From: Candidatus Methanoplasma sp.
Lineage (GTDB): Archaea > Thermoplasmatota > Thermoplasmata > Methanomassiliicoccales > Methanomethylophilaceae
Length of the DNA: 33,862 nucleotides
NCBI GenBank assembly: GCA_031283015.1
Contig: JAITCQ010000039.1
Span: 1-33,862, forward strand
Direction: 5' to 3'
In this document: one piece after another, positions 27,131-33,862 of the stretch
Layout: each line of letters begins with the position of its first letter
Numbering within the stretch: the stretch's first letter is position 1
Notes under the pieces: model-generated
The model's input: only the letters and a program-made list of their open reading frames with translations
What the model was told of the DNA's origin: nothing
Database searches by the model: none
Position numbers and translations under genes: made by a program

Positions 27131-27597
27131 CCCTGCCCCCTTAGCTTATATGATTTCCTGAAAGGATAGAACTCATAGGTGTCCGGCGTAAGGAGCCTCT
27201 CCAGCTTCGGGTGTCCGTCGAAGACTATCCCGAACAGTTCGTAGGTCTCCCTCTCGTGCCAGTTCCCTCCTACCCATATGTCCGCCACCGATCTTACGTG
27301 AAGATTGTCCGCGGGCAGTTCGACGGTGAGCTCGATCATGACCCCGTTGAAATAGTTGGACAGATGGTAGATCACTTCCATGCGGTCGACCATGTCGTTA
27401 CCCATTATCGAGGTCGCGTGCTCGAACGTCAGATTGTCGTGTATGTAGGCGCATACGTCGTGGATGGAATCCCTCTCCACTTTTGCGTACACCCTTCTCT
27501 CTCCGGTGCGGGTGATCCCGACCTTGCCGGAGAAATTCTTCAGGAGGAGGTCAGATATCTCCTGGACCGACGATGCCTGATATGTCTCGCCAGCCAT
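27127..27597 (-). CDS. fpoC: Fpo-like complex subunit FpoC (NuoC family)
   Basis: MAGETYQASSVQEISDLLLKNF...; IWVGGNWHERETYELFGIVFDGHPKLERLLTPDTYEFYPFRKSY. Start chosen at 27597. Confidence 0.93.
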   Translation of the reverse strand: MAGETYQASSVQEISDLLLKNFSGKVGITRTGERRVYAKVERDSIHDVCAYIHDNLTFEHATSIMGNDMVDRMEVIYHLSNYFNGVMIELTVELPADNLHVRSVADIWVGGNWHERETYELFGIVFDGHPKLERLLTPDTYEFYPFRKSYKLRGQG

Positions 27598-27599
27598 GT

Positions 27600-28163
27600 T
27601 CAGTCCTCCATGAATACCCCTCTCCTGAAGTAGTCGTCTATCTTCTTCTGGAGGAGCATGAAACCGTCTATCATCGCGTCCGGCCTTGCGGGACATCCCG
27701 GTATGTAGATGTCCACCGGGACTATTTGGTCCAGACCCTGGACCGTGTTGTACGAATCGTACCACGGTCCGCCGGATATGGCGCATTCTCCCATCGCCAC
27801 CACCCATTTGGGGTTCGGTATCTGTTCATACAGGCGCCTCAGGTCCGGGCGTATCTTTTTGGAAATCCAGCCGTTCACGAGGAGCACGTCGGTCTGCCTC
27901 GGGGAGGACCTGTATATCATGCCGTAACGCTCCGCATCGAACCTGGGCGCGGACGCCGCCGCCATTTCCAGGGCGCAGCATGCCAGCCCCCAGTGCAGAG
28001 GGTGTATTGAATTTCTCATCGCCCAGGCCCAAATGGGTCCCGTGAGCTTGTCTACGGTCTTCTTCGTACCTCCGCTGAGAAGGTTGTTGATCATGGCCGA
28101 GGACCACGTCATGAATTCCTCTTTGCTCATGGCGACGGCGTGAGGATAAAGGCTCATATCCAT
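27600..28163 (-). CDS. fpoB: Fpo-like complex subunit FpoB (NuoB family)
   Basis: LHWGLACCALEMAAASAPRFDAERYGMIYRSSPRQTDVLLVNG, WVVAMGECAISGGPW, VDIYIPGCPARPDAMIDG. Start chosen at 28163. Confidence 0.95.
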   Translation of the reverse strand: MDMSLYPHAVAMSKEEFMTWSSAMINNLLSGGTKKTVDKLTGPIWAWAMRNSIHPLHWGLACCALEMAAASAPRFDAERYGMIYRSSPRQTDVLLVNGWISKKIRPDLRRLYEQIPNPKWVVAMGECAISGGPWYDSYNTVQGLDQIVPVDIYIPGCPARPDAMIDGFMLLQKKIDDYFRRGVFMED

Positions 28164-28516
28164 ACTGTTTCCTCCTTTTTGAGAGAGTACGCTACCCCGA
28201 GGATCATTATACCCAGCAGCAGGAGCATCCATACGGTGGCCATGGTCGAAAGACCTGAGAAGGCGACGGCCCAAATCATGAGGAAGGTTGCGATGAGATC
28301 AAAGACCACGAAAATGATTGCGAAAGCATAATACTGGAATCTGAACTGTACGTGAGCGTCCCCTATCGGTTCGGAACCGCACTCGTATGTATTCTCCATC
28401 CACTGGGTAGGCTTCCTCGGTCTGATGAACCTAGAACTCAGCCATGCCAAAGGTGCGAAGCCGAAGGCCATGAGGCCGACGACAACCAATGGGATGTAGG
28501 ACACAACTAGTGACAT
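28154..28516 (-). CDS. fpoA: Fpo-like complex subunit FpoA (NuoA family)
   Basis: MSLVVSYIPLVVVGLMAFGFAPLAWLSSRFIRPRKPTQWMENTYECGSEPIGDAHVQFRFQYYAFAIIFVVFDLIATFLMIWA. Start at 28516. Confidence 0.94.
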   Translation of the reverse strand: MSLVVSYIPLVVVGLMAFGFAPLAWLSSRFIRPRKPTQWMENTYECGSEPIGDAHVQFRFQYYAFAIIFVVFDLIATFLMIWAVAFSGLSTMATVWMLLLLGIMILGVAYSLKKEETVWI

Positions 28517-28535
28517 TGAGATTTCGCATGCCTTC

Positions 28536-28548
28536 TTTAATATATAAT
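28536..28548 (-). promoter_or_regulatory. Putative TATA box of the fpo operon
   Basis: - strand ATTATATATTAAA centred about 27 nt upstream of the fpoA ATG. Confidence 0.6.
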
Positions 28549-28572
28549 GTTTGCAGACGCGCGTTTTCTTCC

Positions 28573-28582
28573 CTATATAAAC
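28573..28582 (+). promoter_or_regulatory. Putative TATA box of proC
   Basis: ctatataaac about 50-58 nt upstream of the ATG at 28631. Confidence 0.6.
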
Positions 28583-28630
28583 GACATACGACAGTTTATT
28601 ATCGGTAAGGAAGATACATCGCCAGATATC

Positions 28631-29431
28631 ATGCCGGTAAAGATAGGTTTCATTGGGGCTGGAAGGATGGCGGAGGCGATGATGAGGGGGCTCATCGCGG
28701 AGGGCGTTTACACCGAGAAGGAGATGATCGCCTGTGATCCGATAGCCGAGATCAGAGAAAGAGTGGCCAAAAATCTGGGTGTCGCCGTGTATGAGACGGC
28801 TTCCGAGGTGTCGAAACTGACGAACGTGCTGGTCATAGCGGTCAAACCGGTGCACGTGTCCGGACTTTTTGAGAAGGAAGGTCTCAAACTTGGGTCCAAT
28901 TATCTGATCATAAGTATAGCCGCGGGCATCGGGATCCGTACATACGAATCATATGTGCCAGATGCGAGAATTGTGCGCGTTATGCCGAACCACTGCTGCA
29001 TGGTCCTGGAATCCGCTTCGGCTTATTCCCGCGGAAGCAGGGCCACCGACGCCGACATAGACCTCGTTGACGAGATATTATCGTCAATGGGATTGGCCTT
29101 CGAGGTAAAGGAGGGGGACCTGGATGCCGTGACCGGCGTTTCCGGAAGCTCCCCCGCATTCATGTACATGTTCGCGGAAGCGATCGCCGACATCGGAAAG
29201 AAGAATGGCCTTCCGGGGGATGTGGCGCTGGAGCTTGCCGCCCAATCTATGATCGGCGCGGGCAGGATGATGCTTGAGAGCGGGATGACCCCCAAAGAAC
29301 TGGTCGACAGCGTATGCTCTCCGGGAGGCACGACCATAGAGGGAGTGAAAGTGCTGGAAGATCGGAAACTGAAGGGGATCACCGGGGAGGCGGTCGAGGC
29401 CGCCATAAAGAAATCGCGGTCAATGGGCTGA
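28631..29431 (+). CDS. proC: Pyrroline-5-carboxylate reductase
   Basis: MPVKIGFIGAGRMAEAMMRGLI..., VIAVKPVHVSGLF, VRVMPNHCCMVLESASAYSRGS, DAVTGVSGSSPAFMYMFAEAIADIG, VCSPGGTTIEGVKVLE. Confidence 0.94.
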   Translation: MPVKIGFIGAGRMAEAMMRGLIAEGVYTEKEMIACDPIAEIRERVAKNLGVAVYETASEVSKLTNVLVIAVKPVHVSGLFEKEGLKLGSNYLIISIAAGIGIRTYESYVPDARIVRVMPNHCCMVLESASAYSRGSRATDADIDLVDEILSSMGLAFEVKEGDLDAVTGVSGSSPAFMYMFAEAIADIGKKNGLPGDVALELAAQSMIGAGRMMLESGMTPKELVDSVCSPGGTTIEGVKVLEDRKLKGITGEAVEAAIKKSRSMG

Positions 29432-29437
29432 CCCCCA

Positions 29438-29458
29438 TATTTTATTTTTATTAATTAT
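29438..29458 (+). terminator. T-rich terminator of proC in the convergent intergenic
   Basis: atattttatttttattaatta immediately after the proC stop. Confidence 0.5.
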
Positions 29459-31188
29459 CTAATAGAAGAGCGTACGAGCCCGGTCAGTATCCGGGGGGCG
29501 TTCCGCCAGATGGACCCCGCCTTCCAATCCAGGTTGTTCTTGTCGCAGATGGTGGAATTCATCAGGCTCGCGCCCTCGTCCTTTATCTCCCACAGCCTGC
29601 TCTCCCTCTCTTCCGCATCCCGAATGGTCATTATCTCGTCCACTCTGTGCATCAGCGAGCGGGCGGTCTCCGTCCTTTCCTTCCTTTGCTCGAATACGGC
29701 GGACGATATCCTCGAGCACTCGTGTTCCATTGCCGCAAGCTCTATCGCCGCGTCGTACGATGTCTCCGCGATCATGTCGCGGTCCATCCATTTCGTCTCA
29801 TACGAAAGAACATGCTTCCACGACGGATTCTCCTGAAGCCTCTTGTGTTCTTCCAGCGTCCTCGCGAAGAATCTATATCCCCACTTCTCCGGCTCCTCGA
29901 ACACCCTGCTGCCCGGATCGACGAAGGGCGCGAAGGGCGCGTTGTAAATGAACAGGCCGTCCTCTTTCTTCACAAGCTCCCACAGCCTCTTGGACGCTTT
30001 TGCGCTGTCTATGGCCGACCCCCTAGACTGGAACGGGAGACCCGTCATATAGAACATATCGAACCTTTCGCAGCCGTTCGCGAAGGCGGATGCCACGGAT
30101 CTCTCTATCGACGCGTTCGTGTATCCTTTTCCGAAAGCCTTTCTGACCTCCTCGTCGTGGGAGTCGGGGGAGAACTCTATGCTCCAGCCGCCGTTGAAGG
30201 CCTTGTCCAGCTTTGAGAAGAAGTCGTCGTCCGCCCCGTTGAACAGCTCAATCACCACGTGGTTCTTTATCTTCCTCTTTTTGACCTCTTCCAAAAGTTT
30301 CTCGGCGTAGCCGTTGCTGTGCTGCCTTATGTCGCCGACGACAAAGATCGGCGTGCGGAGATAGCTTTGTATGAGGTCCATGTCCTCGGCGAGCTTTTCG
30401 GGGCTTCTGTATGCGGGCGCGCCCCTGCATGCCACACGTTCGTTCGAGAAACTCGACCCTCCGCATACGGCGCAGTTAAGGGAACATCCCCTCACGGAGA
30501 ACACCGACGTCAGCGGCGTCCTGTCCCATCCATACCAAGGGAGCGCGCCTTTGACGTCCATGTTCCTGAGGGCGCTTTTTATCATCGTCCCGTAATCGAA
30601 CTTTATATCGTCCAAGCTGTCGGAGCAGCGGAACGTTCCGTTCTTGTGTATCTTCCCCGAATCGTCTTTCCATACCAGACCCGGGACGTCCGAGAGGTCC
30701 TTTCCCTTTTGCAGCGCCGTCATCATCTGCACCGTCGACTGTTCGGTGGAATCTCCTCTCATCACCAGGTCCGCCTCCGGCCTACGGATCAATTCCTCCC
30801 AGAAGTATGACGACGTGAATCCTCCGAACTCCACTTTCGAGTCGGGGTGGTGCTTCTTCACCAGCTTCGCTATCTCTGTGGCTCCGTGGACGTGGGGCAT
30901 CCAATGAAGATCTATGGCAAAAACGTCGGCGTCAAGGGACCTTATCTTCTTTTCCGCGTCGAATCTGTCGTCGGCGAGCATCTGCACCGCGAGGTTGACG
31001 ATCCTCGTCCTGAACCCGGCCGCCTCCAGATGGGAGGCGATGGTCATGAACCCTATCGGATACATCTCGAATACCGGCGACGACGGAATGACGTCGCTCA
31101 CCGGTCCGTAGAGGATGGGTTTCTTCCTGAAGTCGTATACGCTGGGGGCGTGCAGGAATATCAGGTCCGAGCGGGCCATCTCATTCAC
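29455..31188 (-). CDS. B12-binding domain/radical SAM domain protein
   Basis: 577 aa; N-terminal MYPIGFMTIASHLEAAGFRTRIVNLAVQML cobalamin-binding-like domain; SVRGCSLNCAVCGGSSF = CX3CX2C radical SAM motif. Resembles the archaeal TIGR04190-type family from memory. Start 31188 or 31179. Confidence 0.85.
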   Translation of the reverse strand: MNEMARSDLIFLHAPSVYDFRKKPILYGPVSDVIPSSPVFEMYPIGFMTIASHLEAAGFRTRIVNLAVQMLADDRFDAEKKIRSLDADVFAIDLHWMPHVHGATEIAKLVKKHHPDSKVEFGGFTSSYFWEELIRRPEADLVMRGDSTEQSTVQMMTALQKGKDLSDVPGLVWKDDSGKIHKNGTFRCSDSLDDIKFDYGTMIKSALRNMDVKGALPWYGWDRTPLTSVFSVRGCSLNCAVCGGSSFSNERVACRGAPAYRSPEKLAEDMDLIQSYLRTPIFVVGDIRQHSNGYAEKLLEEVKKRKIKNHVVIELFNGADDDFFSKLDKAFNGGWSIEFSPDSHDEEVRKAFGKGYTNASIERSVASAFANGCERFDMFYMTGLPFQSRGSAIDSAKASKRLWELVKKEDGLFIYNAPFAPFVDPGSRVFEEPEKWGYRFFARTLEEHKRLQENPSWKHVLSYETKWMDRDMIAETSYDAAIELAAMEHECSRISSAVFEQRKERTETARSLMHRVDEIMTIRDAEERESRLWEIKDEGASLMNSTICDKNNLDWKAGSIWRNAPRILTGLVRSSIR

Positions 31189-31960
31189 CGTAGCGTCTCA
31201 CGCGCTGCTGGTACGATCTTATCGCCCTGAGGAAGTCTATGTATCTGAATCCCGGCCAGTACACATCCGTGAAATACAGTTCCGAATACGCCAGCTGCCA
31301 AAGCAGGAAGTTCGATATCCTGACCTCCCCCGACGTCCTCAGGATCAGATCCGGATCGGGTATCTCCGAGGTGTAGAGGTGTTCCGAGAGGGTCTCTTCT
31401 GATATGTCCTCTACATCAAGCTCGCGGTCCGCGACCTTTCTGGCGATGTCCTTCACTGCAGAGACTATCTCCTGTCTGCTCCCGTACGCCATCGCGACGT
31501 TGAAATTGAAATTCGAGTACGAAGCCGTCTTTCCCTCCGCGTACTTTATGGCCTCTTTGACGCTGTCCGGCAGGGTGGAATGGTCACCGAACACCCTGAT
31601 CCTTACCTGGTTCTCATGTATCCTCTTGTTATCGGCCATTCTGTAAAGGGCGGCCTCCGAGAGATTCATGATGAAGTCTATCTCGCCCTTCTCCCTTTTG
31701 AAATTCTCGGTGGAAAGAGCGTACACCGTCACGTACTCGATCTTCAGCTCAAGACACCACCAGAGCATCTCCTCGATCTTCTCCTCTCCTCTGCGGTGAC
31801 CTTCGTTCTTGTCGGCGGCGAGGACCTCCGCCGCATATCTCCTGTTCCCGTCCATTATGATCGCTATGTGTTTCGGGATCGGTCCGCCGACCACTTCTTT
31901 GGCCAGTGCCTTCTTGTACCTCGAATAGACCGTCCTTGACAGCGGCTTAGGTAGCTCCAT
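31181..31960 (-). CDS. uppS: Polyprenyl (undecaprenyl-type, cis) diphosphate synthase
   Basis: HIAIIMDGNRRYAAE, GHRRGEEKIEEMLWWCLELKIEYVTVYALSTENFKR, DLILRTSGEVRISNFLLWQLAYSELYFTDVYWPGF. Start chosen at 31960 with a GTGAT-like SD. Confidence 0.94.
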   Translation of the reverse strand: MELPKPLSRTVYSRYKKALAKEVVGGPIPKHIAIIMDGNRRYAAEVLAADKNEGHRRGEEKIEEMLWWCLELKIEYVTVYALSTENFKREKGEIDFIMNLSEAALYRMADNKRIHENQVRIRVFGDHSTLPDSVKEAIKYAEGKTASYSNFNFNVAMAYGSRQEIVSAVKDIARKVADRELDVEDISEETLSEHLYTSEIPDPDLILRTSGEVRISNFLLWQLAYSELYFTDVYWPGFRYIDFLRAIRSYQQRVRRYGE

Positions 31961-31964
31961 AAGA

Positions 31965-32915
31965 TCACTTGAAATCCTCGGGTATCCCTGCGGCCTCGCC
32001 GCCCATGTCAAAACATCCTATCGCGGCCACGGCGCCGATCGCGCCTCTGGTGCCGGTTATGCTTATGATCAGCACCCCATTCTCTTCCGCCGCTTTGACG
32101 GCGTCCCCCTCCGAGAGGATCTCTGTCTTCGCCCTAACCCCGTATCCCTTCAGCGGATCCGGTATGCTCAGGCCTTTGAACACGGTCATCACGGTGTTCT
32201 CGGAGAACGTTTCCTTCCTGAGGAAATCCCGGCAGTATTCTATGAGCGCGGGTATGTCCTCCTCTTTTACGGCGAAGGATACCGCCGTGGAACAACAGTT
32301 CGTGGTCTTGTCGGGGGCCTTCGGATTCAGTTGGATTATCTTATGTTCGATGAAGCTGCCCACCGGGCAGCCGCTTCCCATTTTCAAAGCGGAGACCCAT
32401 GAAGCACCTTTTTCTTTTGTGTCGGTGTCGTCCACACCCACGATGACCCTGACCGTCTTCGGCGTGATTATGTCCACGTGCGCGGCGTGGGCGCCGCCCA
32501 TCTTGAAATCGTCCGGGTATTCCGTCTGGATGATGTCGGGGCACTGCGCTATGCACGCGCCTATGCCGACCGTGGCTCCCGCGATGCCGTACCAGGTCGT
32601 CCTGACCCTGTCCCCTTCTATCTTCAGGGCCGCCAGGCCCTGGCCTCCGACGTGTTCCGATACCGGGCCGAAACTGAGTTCCTTTTCTCCGATGACCACA
32701 TCCATTATCAGGGTCTGCCCGTCCATGCGTATCGTTTTTATGACGCCGCCGGATCTCCTGCGGTTCACGACGTCCCATTCTCCCGGACCTTTAGAGATGC
32801 ACTTCTCGACTATCTGCGCGATCTCTTTTTCCTCGTCGACCATGGTGAGGAAACCTTTGCAGAACAGTTGGCCGTATCTTTGCCTGACCTCATCCGGCCG
32901 GAGGATCTGCACCAT
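31965..32915 (-). CDS. Methanogenesis marker protein 11-like
   Basis: About 316 aa; GGVIKTIRMDGQTLIMDVVIGEKELSFGPVSEHVGGQGLAALKIEGDRVRTTWYGIAGATVGIGACIAQCPDII, VIVGVDDTDTKEKGASW (TiaS-like DDTD motif). Start at 32915 with GAGGAG. Confidence 0.82.
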   Translation of the reverse strand: MVQILRPDEVRQRYGQLFCKGFLTMVDEEKEIAQIVEKCISKGPGEWDVVNRRRSGGVIKTIRMDGQTLIMDVVIGEKELSFGPVSEHVGGQGLAALKIEGDRVRTTWYGIAGATVGIGACIAQCPDIIQTEYPDDFKMGGAHAAHVDIITPKTVRVIVGVDDTDTKEKGASWVSALKMGSGCPVGSFIEHKIIQLNPKAPDKTTNCCSTAVSFAVKEEDIPALIEYCRDFLRKETFSENTVMTVFKGLSIPDPLKGYGVRAKTEILSEGDAVKAAEENGVLIISITGTRGAIGAVAAIGCFDMGGEAAGIPEDFK

Positions 32916-32917
32916 GG

Positions 32918-33601
32918 TCACTCCTCTTCGTCCTCGATGTAGTCTTCTTCGTCCTCGTCCGGACCGTCATCCTCCGGCTCGGCGACGTACAGGAATTCGG
33001 GGGGGACCTGATCGCAGAGGAACACCGTCTTCGCGGCCTTCCCTATCTCGATCCCCGCGTCGATACACCCCACAGTGTCGATCGCGAGTATCACCGGCTC
33101 CTGCACTCTGACAGACCCGGCCTTAACCGCATCCTTGTACGAAAGGGAGAGGTGCACCATCGCCCTGTCCGACGGGAAGAGGCCGTCCTCTAGCAGTATC
33201 TCGCATTCCTCTTCCGTGGTCGGGAAATAGAGCACATCCGGTATATCGTCCACGGGAAGCCTGAGGCTAAGTTCGATCGTGTGTCCGTACGTTGCCCTCA
33301 CGTCCGCCCCGGATATCTGGTATCTTCCTTTGGGGTCGGTCTCCGCCATCGCCTCGATGTGGTGCGTCCGCAGCCATTTCATCTTCGGGTTCTTCGCTTT
33401 CATGACAGCTACGATGTCCCTCATGTCAACGAACCCCTGCTCGTCCATATCCAGACCGAACTTCCCGTGCCTGAGTATGCCGGCCATCGTCCTGCCCAGT
33501 TTCTCGACCTCGAAGTCGCTCATCAGGAATTTTCCTTCCTCTCCGCATATGGGGCAGCTTTCGTCGCGGAAGTAACCGTGTTCCTCACATTCCCTCATCA
33601 T
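32918..33601 (-). CDS. kptA: RNA 2'-phosphotransferase (KptA/Tpt1 family)
   Basis: 227 aa; LGRTMAGILRHGKFGLDMDEQGFVDM, RYQISGADVRATYGHTIEL, VHLSLSYKDAVKAGSVR; N-terminal zinc ribbon-like CEEHGYFRDESCPICG; acidic tail. Confidence 0.9.
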   Translation of the reverse strand: MMRECEEHGYFRDESCPICGEEGKFLMSDFEVEKLGRTMAGILRHGKFGLDMDEQGFVDMRDIVAVMKAKNPKMKWLRTHHIEAMAETDPKGRYQISGADVRATYGHTIELSLRLPVDDIPDVLYFPTTEEECEILLEDGLFPSDRAMVHLSLSYKDAVKAGSVRVQEPVILAIDTVGCIDAGIEIGKAAKTVFLCDQVPPEFLYVAEPEDDGPDEDEEDYIEDEEE

Positions 33602-33605
33602 TTAA

Positions 33606-33862
33606 TCACCTTAACGCAGCCGTTTTCTCCGCGGCGGCCACCGCATTGGCCATAAGCATGCAGATCGTCATCGGGCCGACGCCCCCGGGTACCGGGGATA
33701 TCGCTGACGCCTTTTTTTTCACAGCCTCGAAATCCACATCCCCGACCAGCTTGGACCCTTTCGGCGAGTCCGGGTCGTCCACCCTGTTCGTACCGACGTC
33801 GATCACGACCGCTCCCTCCTTCACCATATCGGCGGTCACGAAGTTCGCTTTGCCCATCGCCA
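33606..33862 (-). CDS. folD: Methylenetetrahydrofolate dehydrogenase/cyclohydrolase, C-terminal fragment at window edge
   Basis: [25 protein letters not shown]...[40 protein letters not shown]; FolD signature [10 protein letters not shown]. Confidence 0.9.
   Translation of the reverse strand, partial: AMGKANFVTADMVKEGAVVIDVGTNRVDDPDSPKGSKLVGDVDFEAVKKKASAISPVPGGVGPMTICMLMANAVAAAEKTAALR

Overview
Archaeal chromosome segment, probably Thermoplasmata and most likely Methanomassiliicoccales. This placement rests on a headless Fpo/Nuo-like operon, methanogenesis marker 11, ether-lipid genes and Nob1; it is not database-verified. Almost all of the window is coding. Recognisable modules, left to right: (i) a secreted GLUG-repeat surface protein with a small secreted partner (1-3120, -); (ii) smc-scpA-scpB (3642-8636, -); (iii) HAD-IIA phosphatase, family 4 uracil-DNA glycosylase, pyrE and carS (8937-11364, -); (iv) a small AT-richer accessory island with an orphan MNT nucleotidyltransferase, an MntA-HepT toxin-antitoxin pair, a DUF262/DUF1524 GmrSD-like protein and a decayed stretch (11424-15400); (v) nob1, a geranylgeranyl reductase and a polyprenyl synthase; (vi) a complete fpoABCDHIJJKLMN operon without fpoF or fpoO (18098-28516, -), whose FpoI carries four rather than two [4Fe-4S] motifs; (vii) proC (+), a B12-binding radical SAM protein, uppS, a marker 11 protein, kptA and a truncated folD. 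The observations I find most worth checking are the four-cluster FpoI, the palindrome array and structured leader upstream of smc, the palindrome over the idsA promoter, the defence island, a possible small RNA between scpB and the GLUG gene, and the radical SAM/uppS coupling. No tRNA, rRNA or CRISPR was recognised.
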